Assembly: GCF_014844095.1 (NCBI RefSeq)
Contig: NZ_CP062163.1
Location: 5,241,501 to 5,305,500, forward strand
DNA length: 64,000 nt
Origin: Brevibacillus sp. JNUCC-41
GTDB taxonomy: Bacteria > Bacillota > Bacilli > Bacillales > DSM-1321
Direction of reading: 5' to 3'
A model generated the notes under the pieces. That model saw only the letters and a list, made by a program, of their open reading frames with translations, did not search any database and had not been told where the DNA came from. Numbering within the stretch: the first letter of the stretch is position 1; the number at the start of each line of letters is the position of its first letter. Positions 10,029 to 18,145 of the stretch are shown here, in pieces. A program made the translations under genes and the position numbers.

Positions 10029-11675
10029 TCATACTAATAATGCAGCGATTTCATCAATTTTCTTAGCTCCGAATACCACTTCTTCATCATTGATGATCAT
10101 GGCCGGCACGCTCATGACTTTATATTTCTTCTTGATATCCTGGAAATTGCTTATATCGACCATTTCAGCTTCAACGTTAGGGTTTTCAATCGCAATGCGC
10201 TGTGCACCCACTACAACGTCTGGACAGTAGTGACATGCCAATGAAACCATAACCTTAATGTTCGCTTTTTTACTGATTCCCTTAATTGAATTCAATACGA
10301 CTGAATCCAATGCTTGACCAGGACCTGCCAAGTTATAGATAGCCAAAATGAAGGAATTCAACTCATGGCCGCCTGGTACACCGTGGTATTTGACGCCACT
10401 GTATTCACCATTCGAATTTAAGAGAGAAACGACAGGGAACTTATCTGCATTGATTTTTCCTTCAATTTCCGGACTTTCCCCCTTGTTGTATAACTCAAGA
10501 TGCAGCTTGTCTCCTAATTCCGCAACATCCAACAAGAAGTCTCGCAATTCGACTGATTTTGGCAAGCTTTCATCGACGATGGACACCAATGTTACTTCGC
10601 TCTCCATCTTGCCGAAGATTCCCTTTAATTGGCCGCGTAACGCATCACTTAATAAAGCGCTCTTACCTGCCGGGACAGCAGCCTGTTCTTTTTTCGCCGG
10701 TTTTTCAACTTCAGGTTCATCTTTGATTCCTAGGCGATCTTTTTCTTCTTCAATATATTTACCTGCATCCGTTGCTGCAATCGCTCCATCAGATACAGCT
10801 GTAATAATCTGGCGTAAGGATTTTGGCCTTAGGTCGCCCGCTGCATAGACACCTTTCACATTAGTCTTCATATCATCATCGGTTAAAATGTATCCGGCAT
10901 GATCCATTTCGATGTGGCCCTTGAACATTTCCGTTTTCGGCTCATACCCTATGAAAACGAAAACTCCAAACGTGCTATCTTCTTCCTTCGCCTTATATTC
11001 AAATTCTTCTTTAGTCGCATTATTGATGAAACGGGCACTTTGAATCATCCCGTCTCCATATACCCCAAGAATCTCTGTATTGAATTTCACTTCAATCTTA
11101 TCATTTGCCATTACTTTATCCACAATGGACGGGGCACACGAGAAGCTTGATTCCCGGGCGATGATTGTAACTTTTGTGGCAAAGCGGGTCAGGAATATAG
11201 CTTCTTCGGCAGCTGCATATCCTGCCCCGATAACGAAAACTTCCAACCCTTCAAAGAATTCACCATCACATGTTGAACAATATGCTACACCGCGGCCAGT
11301 AAATTCCTCTTCACCTGGAAATCCTAGTGTTCTTGGAGAAGCACCCGTTGCAATGATGACGGCGCGGGCATGGTAGTCCCCGCCAAGCGTTTTAACGACT
11401 TTCACCTCACCGGAGAAATCCACGCCCGTTACATCAGCTTTAGCGAATTCAACGCCAAAATCCTCGTTTTGAAGCTTCATTTCTTCAACTAACCTAGGGC
11501 CCGATATATGACGGATACCAGGATAATTGGCTATTTCCGATGTAGTTGCAGCTTGTCCGCCGCCAGTTCCTTTTTCAAGAATTATTGTTTTTAACTTAGC
11601 TCTTCCTGCATAGACGCCGGCTGAGAGGCCTGCAGGTCCGCCGCCAATAATTAATAAATCATAGATTTTTTTCAT
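10029..11675 (-). CDS. AhpF-like peroxiredoxin reductase with permuted domain order
   Basis: Flavoprotein disulfide reductase of 548 residues, probably the electron donor of the adjacent AhpC. Residues 1-310 form a thioredoxin-reductase module: FAD motif GGGPAG at 11-16, redox pair CSTC at 133-136, a pyridine-nucleotide motif GAGYAAAEEA, and the FAD-binding AAGDLR stretch. An E/K/P-rich linker (about 312-345) leads to tandem thioredoxin-like folds ending with CHYC at 481-484 in a segment resembling the N-terminal domain of enteric AhpF (SLTCHNCPDVV in E. coli). Classical AhpF has that domain first, so the order here is reversed. The segment after the nucleotide motif reads ARES instead of the HRR motif of NADPH-dependent thioredoxin reductases, hinting at NADH use. 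ATG chosen at AAGGAGCACAAAAG. Confidence 0.85.
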   Translation of the reverse strand: MKKIYDLLIIGGGPAGLSAGVYAGRAKLKTIILEKGTGGGQAATTSEIANYPGIRHISGPRLVEEMKLQNEDFGVEFAKADVTGVDFSGEVKVVKTLGGDYHARAVIIATGASPRTLGFPGEEEFTGRGVAYCSTCDGEFFEGLEVFVIGAGYAAAEEAIFLTRFATKVTIIARESSFSCAPSIVDKVMANDKIEVKFNTEILGVYGDGMIQSARFINNATKEEFEYKAKEEDSTFGVFVFIGYEPKTEMFKGHIEMDHAGYILTDDDMKTNVKGVYAAGDLRPKSLRQIITAVSDGAIAATDAGKYIEEEKDRLGIKDEPEVEKPAKKEQAAVPAGKSALLSDALRGQLKGIFGKMESEVTLVSIVDESLPKSVELRDFLLDVAELGDKLHLELYNKGESPEIEGKINADKFPVVSLLNSNGEYSGVKYHGVPGGHELNSFILAIYNLAGPGQALDSVVLNSIKGISKKANIKVMVSLACHYCPDVVVGAQRIAIENPNVEAEMVDISNFQDIKKKYKVMSVPAMIINDEEVVFGAKKIDEIAALLV

Positions 11676-11728
11676 CTTTTGTGCTCCTTGCTGAATGATA
11701 ATACGTGCCAAATTGATTATTTTGAAAA

Positions 11729-11766
11729 ACAAAAGGCACTTATTTTAGGTAAGTGCCTTTTGTCAT
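11729..11766 (-). terminator. Terminator between ahpC and the AhpF-like gene
   Basis: Perfect 12-bp arms (AAAAGGCACTTA and complement) around a short loop, followed on the minus strand by TTTTG TTTTT. It sits 90 bp beyond ahpC and only about 55 bp before the reductase start, so it may terminate ahpC or attenuate read-through to the reductase. Confidence 0.75.
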
Positions 11767-11853
11767 AAGATCTTTCTGGACGAGTTGTCCCAGTAATCGT
11801 AATCAATGCTGGGTATGTCCATTACCTGTAGAAATGGACCATCCCATTTTAAA

Positions 11854-12417
11854 TTAAAGTTTACCTACAAGGTCTAGGCTTGGTTCAAGAGTGGCTTCAC
11901 CTGGAGTCCATTTTGCAGGGCAAACTTTATCTCCATGTTCCGCTACGAATTGCGCAGCTTGAACTTTTCTTACAAGTTCTTCAGCATTACGGCCAATTCC
12001 TAGGTCATTAATTTCGTATGCTTTAATTTGTCCTTCTGGATTCACGATGAAAGTTCCACGTAGAGCCAATCCATCTTCTTCAATCAATACACCGAATTGA
12101 CGGGATAAAACGTTTGCTGGGTCAGCTAACATTGGATATTGGATTTTACCGATTGTATCAGTAGCATCAGCCCATCCTTTGTGGCTGAAATGAGTATCTG
12201 TTGAAACTGAGTAAACTTCACAACCAATTTCCTTGAATGTTTCATAGTTATCTTGAAGATCAGCTAATTCAGTTGGACATACGAAAGAGAAGTCAGCTGG
12301 GTAGAAAAAGAATACTGCCCATTTTCCTTTAACATCTTCAAGTGTAACTTCTTTGAATTCTCCTGCATGGTAAGCTTGTACTTTAAAATCTTCAACTTGT
12401 TTATTGATCAATGACAT
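11854..12417 (-). CDS. ahpC: Alkyl hydroperoxide reductase AhpC (2-Cys peroxiredoxin)
   Basis: Typical 2-Cys peroxiredoxin of the AhpC/Prx1 class that reduces H2O2, organic peroxides and peroxynitrite. The 187 residues contain the peroxidatic Cys47 in FSFVCPTE, a resolving Cys166 in VCPAKW and the C-terminal tail expected for the family. A TTG 15 bp upstream lies inside the GGAGGAATT ribosome binding site, so the ATG at 12417 is the start. A PerR-box-covered promoter precedes it. The likely reductase is the flavoprotein encoded downstream. Confidence 0.96.
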   Translation of the reverse strand: MSLINKQVEDFKVQAYHAGEFKEVTLEDVKGKWAVFFFYPADFSFVCPTELADLQDNYETFKEIGCEVYSVSTDTHFSHKGWADATDTIGKIQYPMLADPANVLSRQFGVLIEEDGLALRGTFIVNPEGQIKAYEINDLGIGRNAEELVRKVQAAQFVAEHGDKVCPAKWTPGEATLEPSLDLVGKL

Positions 12418-12457
12418 AATAAATTCCTCCAATAGCTATTTTTTTATATGCTCCTGT

Positions 12458-12488
12458 TTATAATAATTATTAAATAGAAATTAGTCAA
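12458..12488 (-). promoter_or_regulatory. ahpC promoter with PerR box
   Basis: On the minus strand TTGACT and TATTAT are separated by 17 bp, about 43 bp before the ATG. The -10 is covered by a 15-bp dyad (12458-12472) matching the PerR consensus TTATAATNATTATAA at 14 of 15 positions. Peroxide derepression of ahpC by PerR is established in B. subtilis. Confidence 0.8.
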
Positions 12489-12785
12489 TAAATATACCTT
12501 AATAATTTTTAAGTTCACAAATTGGTCACAGTTTTTATATTGATATAAATTAATTATTTTTAAAAACCCATAGTACTTCTAAATAGCATATTTAACACAT
12601 TCCCAATATTATTTCAAGGATTTATATAAGACACATGCTCATTATTTCGTGAAATGATATCATCTCCTTTTCAATCTAATTATAATATCCAAATGAGAAT
12701 CATAAGTCGCTTCCAAAATAATAATTTGCAATTCTCTTTCATATCCTTCCCATATTTTCCCTAAAAAATTCTTGATACAGTATTT
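12489..12785. other. Gene-poor AT-rich region upstream of ahpC
   Basis: About 300 bp without a supported gene. A TATAAT hexamer on the minus strand (near 12680) sits next to a partial Fur-box match at 12694-12708 (12 of 15 to the 7-1-7 core). A minus-strand frame of 60 codons (12660-12842) has no ribosome binding site and overlaps the sodF terminator. Confidence 0.4.
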
Positions 12786-12824
12786 TGCAAAAAAAAAAAA
12801 AAACGAACCTTCACGGCTCGTATA
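12786..12824 (-). terminator. sodF terminator
   Basis: Stem CGAGCC / GGTTCG with one G-T pair, followed on the minus strand by at least 14 T residues, 41 bp beyond the sodF stop. Confidence 0.8.
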
Positions 12825-12864
12825 TTTGCAATTTGTTCTCAAAAGGCTTCCTGTATTTTGTCAG

Positions 12865-13740
12865 TTATTGCTTTTTCCAGATAAGTTTTTTCGCTTCGGT
12901 GAACCTTACGGCAGTTTTCGGCCAGTTTACAACGTCCCACCATTTGTCCACATAGGCTGCCCGATTATTTTTATATTGCAGGTAATAGGCATGTTCCCAT
13001 ACATCAAGAACAAGAATTGGGATCGTATCCCACTGGGTCAAAACCATATGCAATTCCGATTGAAGTATTTCTAGCCGCCGCGCACGCGGAACCCAGACTA
13101 AAATCGCCCAGCCAACTCCTTCTACTTGTTTGGCAGCTTCACTAAAATGACTTTTAAAAGCTGCAAAGCTTCCAAAATCCGTCTCAATCTGATTGAGTAA
13201 ATCCCCCCTTGGCTGTCCGCCCCCTCCCGGAATCATCTCTTCCCAGAACAGCGTATGGAGATAATGGCCTGACCCATGAAAGGCTGCTTCCTTTTCCCAA
13301 TGTTTCAACAAGGAAAAATCTTTCGTTTCCCTCGCTTTTTTCATCATCAATTCCGCTTTATTCAGACCATCGACATATGCTTGATGATGCTTATCATGGT
13401 GCAGATACATGATTTCCCTTGAAATCGTCGGTTCCAACGCCTCATAGGCATAAGGTAACGGCGGTAGCGTATGCTTCCCAATTGGCACTGATTGCCTATC
13501 CTGTATACTGAATTCTCTAGCGATTTCTTCAATTTCCTGGTAGACCCGAGCCATCTCTTCTTCAATCAGGACCATATCCTCATAATCCATTTCTTCCTCA
13601 TCCATATCTTTTGTCAACTGGGAAAGCCGTTCAATATTCGACAGCAATGGCGAATCGGTGATATCGATCTTCTCAAGATATTCCATCACTCCATCAACCC
13701 AATCACTTACCTCTTTAGTATAATCTCGTTCATCGGACAT
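12865..13740 (-). CDS. sodF: Superoxide dismutase (Fe/Mn type) SodF
   Basis: Fe/Mn superoxide dismutase of 291 residues with an acidic N-terminal extension of about 90 residues before the catalytic domain, as in B. subtilis SodF. The domain starts at LPPLPYAYEALEP and has metal ligands in the YLHHDKHH segment, in HGSGHYLH, and in DVWEHAYYLQYKNNR. The extension is rich in Glu/Asp and of unknown role. Strong ribosome binding site AGAGGAGG before the ATG. The gene belongs to an antioxidant block with ahpC. Confidence 0.9.
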   Translation of the reverse strand: MSDERDYTKEVSDWVDGVMEYLEKIDITDSPLLSNIERLSQLTKDMDEEEMDYEDMVLIEEEMARVYQEIEEIAREFSIQDRQSVPIGKHTLPPLPYAYEALEPTISREIMYLHHDKHHQAYVDGLNKAELMMKKARETKDFSLLKHWEKEAAFHGSGHYLHTLFWEEMIPGGGGQPRGDLLNQIETDFGSFAAFKSHFSEAAKQVEGVGWAILVWVPRARRLEILQSELHMVLTQWDTIPILVLDVWEHAYYLQYKNNRAAYVDKWWDVVNWPKTAVRFTEAKKLIWKKQ

Positions 13741-13828
13741 CTTGCAACCTCCTCTTAACCTTTATGCACATAAATCATCAAAGTATTTTATGTTTCGATT
13801 AAGCGGAGATTCCATTTATAGCTAAAAA

Positions 13829-13859
13829 AAACAGCTAGGCCTCTTAAGCCCAGCTGTTT
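13829..13859 (-). terminator. ypuI terminator
   Basis: Inverted repeat AAACAGCTAGGC / GCCCAGCTGTTT with one mismatch abuts the ypuI stop and is followed by a T run on the minus strand. Confidence 0.75.
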
Positions 13860-13860
13860 C

Positions 13861-14349
13861 TTATCTTGACTGTAACATTTTCGTCCGGTAATCCGTTTCA
13901 TAAAACTCCAATTCTTCACGCATCGTCTGGAATCCACTTTCCACGGCCTTCAGAATGGATATTATGCTGTCAGGTACACTTTGGTGAAATTTAATCGAGT
14001 TTTTTCCTGTATAGGCAGATCTGCTGTCCTCAAACCACCTATCTGATTTTGGGGAAAAGTATTCTTCGATACATTGATGATAAACTCTATAAAGCGTCTT
14101 TTCTGCTGCAGCTTTATTGAAAACATCATTTTTCAGAACGATTTGGCAAGCCTCCAAGCCCTCTTCACAACTTACAAGCATTCTTCTTAAACTAGAAAGG
14201 ATTCCTTTATAATAGGTTTCATCCCCGCTTTTTTCCTCTTGCAGCTTAGAATAGGTCGTCTCATTCATAAATTCTTCTAGTTGAGCCACTGTCGTTTCTA
14301 AAAACCCTTTTACATCCTCAAGCTGAGATTTTACCAATGTATTCCCCAA
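13861..14349 (-). CDS. ypuI: YpuI family protein (DUF3907)
   Basis: Conserved Bacillus protein of unknown function, 162 residues, mostly helical by composition. The frame extends 16 codons further upstream, but a TTG at 14349 lies 7 bp after GAGGAGGG and gives the N terminus LGNTLVKSQLED. It follows the scpA-scpB genes as in B. subtilis, with one extra gene between. No catalytic motif is visible. Confidence 0.85.
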   Translation of the reverse strand: MGNTLVKSQLEDVKGFLETTVAQLEEFMNETTYSKLQEEKSGDETYYKGILSSLRRMLVSCEEGLEACQIVLKNDVFNKAAAEKTLYRVYHQCIEEYFSPKSDRWFEDSRSAYTGKNSIKFHQSVPDSIISILKAVESGFQTMREELEFYETDYRTKMLQSR

Positions 14350-14371
14350 CCGTGAACCCTCCTCAAAATGA

Positions 14372-14788
14372 TTAAGATTGAATATAATAGTCAACATGTG
14401 ACTCTATATCATATGGTTTAGCTTGGTCAATAGATATAAACACTTTCTCCAATTTTTCAAAATCTATATTTTCGAAATAACCAGCCATCTCTTTTTCTGC
14501 ATTTATATAAATACGTTTTCGGTTAACCAGGCTCGGATTTTTAAGTAAACAGACCATGGCAATGATATCAGCCATATAAATATCTCTGTTAGTGCTTTTG
14601 AATATTGGATTGGCGGGATATGGGGTCCAACGGGTGACCATCTCATCAAAATAGCGAAGATACAGTACATTCAGTGTCTTTTCTTCTCCATCCTTTATGT
14701 ATTGTATAACGGATCGATTAAAGAAGTCCTCAGGTGAATTTGACTTTTCCTTTTCAAGCCCAAATCCATTGCATGCTACAATTCGCAC
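14372..14788 (-). CDS. Uncharacterised protein between scpB and ypuI
   Basis: Soluble protein of about 138 residues that I do not recognise. It has no signal peptide, no membrane segment and no cysteine motif; it is mixed alpha/beta by composition with many aromatic residues in the middle (RWTPYPANPIF). A GTG at 14788 preceded by GGGGGA is the best start; an ATG 21 bp upstream has no ribosome binding site. It lies 55 bp after scpB and 22 bp before ypuI on the same strand, so it is probably cotranscribed with them. B. subtilis has no gene I know of at this position. Confidence 0.75.
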   Translation of the reverse strand: MRIVACNGFGLEKEKSNSPEDFFNRSVIQYIKDGEEKTLNVLYLRYFDEMVTRWTPYPANPIFKSTNRDIYMADIIAMVCLLKNPSLVNRKRIYINAEKEMAGYFENIDFEKLEKVFISIDQAKPYDIESHVDYYIQS

Positions 14789-14843
14789 CTGCAATCCCCC
14801 CGCATTCATTTTTTTCTATATTATCACAATTTATTGAAAAATG

Positions 14844-15425
14844 TTATTCGATTGTTTGCTGAAATTTTTCAAAAAACAGATCGGCTTCACCATTTTCAAA
14901 GCCATCATCCGAATTATCAGCGAGAGGCGGTAATTCATCAATGGAATTCAGGCCGAAGTAATCCAAAAACTCTTTAGTTGTCCCATATAAATAAGCCCGG
15001 CCTGAGCCTTCGGCACGTCCGACCTCTTTTATTAAGACTTTAGTGACAAGTGTATGAATGGGGCGATCCGTTTTCACTCCGCGAATTTCATCAATTTCAG
15101 CTCTAGTAATCGGCTGTTTATAGGCAATGATTGCGAGTGTTTCCAAAGCCGCCTGGGACAATCCTTGAGTGCTTGATGTTTCCACCAGCCTTTTCAAGTA
15201 ATCCGAGTGCTCTTTCTTTGTCGCCATTTGATAAACACCCGCTATTTCGATCACCTGAATCCCGCGTACATCCGATATATATTCTTCCTTTAAACCTTCA
15301 ACGATGTCCGTTGCTTGATATTCCGTAATCTCCAGGACAGAGGCAATTTGTTTGACGGACAGCCCTTCATCTCCGGCAGCAAACAATAATGCCTCAAGAA
15401 TCCCTTTCCAATTAATAACTTCCAA
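14844..15425 (-). CDS. scpB: Segregation and condensation protein ScpB
   Basis: Winged-helix kleisin-interacting subunit of the SMC-ScpA-ScpB complex that loads at parS and aligns chromosome arms. The 193 residues contain two winged-helix domains, with the conserved stretches SQAALETLAIIAYKQPITRAEID and GRAEGSGRAYLYGTT in the second (shown here only as landmarks). Start codon is TTG at 15425, preceded by AAGGAAGGTG inside scpA; the genes overlap by 14 bp. Confidence 0.95.
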   Translation of the reverse strand: MEVINWKGILEALLFAAGDEGLSVKQIASVLEITEYQATDIVEGLKEEYISDVRGIQVIEIAGVYQMATKKEHSDYLKRLVETSSTQGLSQAALETLAIIAYKQPITRAEIDEIRGVKTDRPIHTLVTKVLIKEVGRAEGSGRAYLYGTTKEFLDYFGLNSIDELPPLADNSDDGFENGEADLFFEKFQQTIE

Positions 15426-16179
15426 CTGGTTCTACACCTTCCTTAGCAGCAATCATGATGTCCGAAAAATTATCTTCCTGTTCAACGATGATTTCATTTA
15501 ATTTCATCAGTTCCAGCACCGCCATGAAAGTGATGACGATATGCTCTTTAACCGGGAGCGAGAACAGTTCAAAAAAACTTTTCTTTCCTTTAATGGATTG
15601 TAATTCAAGCATGATTTCATCCATTCGTTTCTCTATCGATATCTCTTGTTTCGTTACCTTCGTGTAAAGCGGTTTTTGAATTTTTTGCCTTCGCAGCAGT
15701 TTTTGAAGAGCCCCCAACATATCGTATAAACTTATATTCAACTCTTGCTTATCACTTTCCGCTTCTTTTACATAAACTGATAAATCACTTGGGGGTTTGG
15801 TGAAAATCAAGCTTCTTTCTTCTTCCATCCCTTTAAATTCTTCGGCTGCATTTTTATACTTTTTATATTCTAATAGTTTTTCCACAAGCTCATCACGTGG
15901 ATCTTCCTCAAACATTTCCCCATCTTCATCCATTATCAGTTCATCTTCATGCTTTGGTAGCAACGTTTTACTCTTGATGGCAAGCAACGTTGCAGCCATC
16001 ACTAGATATTCGCTGGCGACATCCAATTCAAGATGCTGCATCGTATGGATGTAACTTAGGTATTGATCTGTAATATCAGCCATCGGAATATCGTAGATGT
16101 CTATTTCCAGGCGATTAATCAAATGCAGAAGTAAATCCATCGGTCCTTCGAAAGCGTCAATTTTTATATTATAACCCAT
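15412..16179 (-). CDS. scpA: Segregation and condensation protein ScpA (kleisin)
   Basis: Kleisin subunit bridging the SMC heads. The 255 residues show the N-terminal SMC-neck-binding helices (FEGPMDLLLHLINR), the acidic central region that binds ScpB, and the C-terminal winged helix that contacts the SMC cap. Start ATG follows GAGGTAATTTA. It overlaps scpB by 14 bp. Confidence 0.96.
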   Translation of the reverse strand: MGYNIKIDAFEGPMDLLLHLINRLEIDIYDIPMADITDQYLSYIHTMQHLELDVASEYLVMAATLLAIKSKTLLPKHEDELIMDEDGEMFEEDPRDELVEKLLEYKKYKNAAEEFKGMEEERSLIFTKPPSDLSVYVKEAESDKQELNISLYDMLGALQKLLRRQKIQKPLYTKVTKQEISIEKRMDEIMLELQSIKGKKSFFELFSLPVKEHIVITFMAVLELMKLNEIIVEQEDNFSDIMIAAKEGVEPVGSY

Positions 16180-16348
16180 TAAATTACCTCATTTAAATCT
16201 AATTGGCCAATATAGACCTATTTCTTTTACTAATCAAGTATAGTGGATTGCCGCCCTTTATCCAAATAATAATTTATTGACCTTAGAAAAGTTTTTATTT
16301 GGGATTACCGTCAAATGGGTCGTTGCCCAATCACATTCCGAAATCCAA

Positions 16349-16357
16349 CATAACCTA
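16349..16357 (+). promoter_or_regulatory. Possible sigma-K -10 element of the YjcZ-type gene
   Basis: CATAACCTA fits the sigma-K -10 pattern CATANNNTA and is 46 bp before the start of the small spore gene. The -35 element is not clear. Confidence 0.35.
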
Positions 16358-16394
16358 GAAATGTAAGAATAGCAGAACAAAGGAGGAACTTATT

Positions 16395-16487
16395 ATGGGC
16401 GCAGGTGGTTTTGGACACGGCGGCGGATTCGCGTTTATTGTAGTATTGTTCATTTTATTAGTTATCGTCGGTGCTTCATGGTGTTAA
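16395..16487 (+). CDS. YjcZ family sporulation peptide
   Basis: A 30-residue peptide: a glycine-rich head (GAGGFGHGGG) followed by one hydrophobic membrane helix ending in SWC. This is the YjcZ family (TIGR01732-type) of very small Bacillus spore-associated proteins. ATG lies 7 bp after AAAGGAGGA. A hairpin terminator follows. It stands alone between scpA and ypuF. Function is not known beyond sporulation association. Confidence 0.88.
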   Translation: MGAGGFGHGGGFAFIVVLFILLVIVGASWC

Positions 16488-16506
16488 TTCAAGACTGATG
16501 AATCAA

Positions 16507-16545
16507 GCTGATTGCCTTGCAATCGGCTTTCCTTATTTTCCAGGA
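16507..16545 (+). terminator. Terminator of the YjcZ-type gene
   Basis: Stem GCTGATTGC / GCAATCGGC followed by TTTCCTTATTTT. Confidence 0.7.
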
Positions 16546-16654
16546 AAAAATTCTATGCTAAACTTAATGAGTATACATAGCGAGTGTTAAGCTATAAGAA
16601 AATGGCTTTTTGCCTTACTTAAGTTGATTCCATCAAACAAAAGGGGTGCTCCTA

Positions 16655-17191
16655 TTGAATTACGCGGAAGACTACCTTTCTTTCCTTGTCCATTTCCATG
16701 GGCCAAGGGATTACTTCGAATGTCATGAAATTCTCGAAGAATATTGGAAGGAAACCGCACCAAAAGAGCGTGACTCTCATTGGGTCGGACTCATTCAAAT
16801 TGCGGTTGCCCTGTATCATGATCGCAGGGGAAACAAAAAAGGGGCTTCAAGGACCCTGTCTAAAGCCCTGGCAAATCTCCACCTTAAAAAGGCCGAGCTC
16901 CTGAAGTTGGGACTCAATCCAGAACGACTGTTCAAATTGCTCGAGGACACCCATGAGCGAATGTTATCACAAAAGCCATATAAAAGCATTAATCTGCCGA
17001 TAGCCGATCAAAACTTGATTGAAAAATGCCAGTCCATCTGTTTGCAAGAAGGGTACATATGGGGTACAGATAGCGACATGGCTAATGCAGCAATAGTTGA
17101 TAAGCATCTAATGCGTGACCGTTCGGATGTCATTTCAGAAAGGGCTCGGCAGCTAGCCCTTCGAAAAACAAGAATGGAGGACCGCCCTTAA
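16655..17191 (+). CDS. ypuF: DUF309 domain protein YpuF
   Basis: Conserved Bacillus protein of 178 residues with the DUF309 signature YFECHEILEEYWKE near residue 20 and a helical bundle to about 120. TTG at 16655 is 8 bp after AAGGGG and is preferred to the GTG nine bases upstream. Function unknown. In B. subtilis ypuF is transcribed with ribT and scpA; here it is on the opposite strand to both, so this short segment looks inverted. Confidence 0.88.
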   Translation: MNYAEDYLSFLVHFHGPRDYFECHEILEEYWKETAPKERDSHWVGLIQIAVALYHDRRGNKKGASRTLSKALANLHLKKAELLKLGLNPERLFKLLEDTHERMLSQKPYKSINLPIADQNLIEKCQSICLQEGYIWGTDSDMANAAIVDKHLMRDRSDVISERARQLALRKTRMEDRP

Positions 17192-17207
17192 AGGTGGTCC
17201 TCCATTC
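17172..17207. terminator. Bidirectional terminator ypuF/ribT
   Basis: A 12-bp perfect stem (GAATGGAGGACC and complement) whose left arm encodes the last codons of ypuF and whose loop holds its stop. On the minus strand it is followed by TTGTTTTTC, serving convergent ribT. Confidence 0.75.
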
Positions 17208-17219
17208 AAGCTTTCAAAT

Positions 17220-17720
<501 letters not shown>

Positions 17721-17807
17721 CTAAGCGATAAACAGCCAATATACGATTCCCCACATCAAAGCGATAATAAGCATCATAAGTAAAAGAGCCTTATTACTTT
17801 TCCTCAT
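17721..17807 (-). CDS. Small membrane peptide (28 residues)
   Basis: A 28-codon frame with ATG six bases after GAGGGAG. The product starts with a basic head (MRKSNK) followed by one strongly hydrophobic helix with two tryptophans and ends in FIA. This is the arrangement of small single-pass membrane peptides. I do not recognise a family. Support is the good ribosome binding site and the clean head-plus-helix design. Confidence 0.5.
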   Translation of the reverse strand: MRKSNKALLLMMLIIALMWGIVYWLFIA

Positions 17808-18145
17808 TCCATACTCCCTCTATGAATGGTCCAAATATTTAAATAACGAATTCATTCTACTATAACTTAACACAATCTGACAAATATCCTTGCAATCTTG
17901 CTTCGATTTTACTACATTGGTAAAGTGATCTAGGTTCATAGAGTGTCCTCTCAAGCATAAAAGACAATGATACACCCAACTTTTTCGTTAAAAAAACCTA
18001 GCTTTCCTTGGCTATATAAATTTTTTTCAGGAAAATATGTATCTTTTTTATCCTTTGTTTCGTCAAATACTATGAATCTGATTTAAAGTGCCACCCTTTT
18101 ATTGAAAGATTCCCAATTCAGCAGGAAAAGTTAAGGAGGATTATC
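17808..18145. other. Intergenic region upstream of ypuA
   Basis: About 340 bp with no supported gene. ppiB, which precedes ypuA in B. subtilis, is absent. Confidence 0.4.

Noticed and set aside
12660..12842. Minus-strand 60-codon frame between sodF and ahpC
   Set aside because: Starts inside the sodF terminator hairpin, no ribosome binding site, atypical composition.
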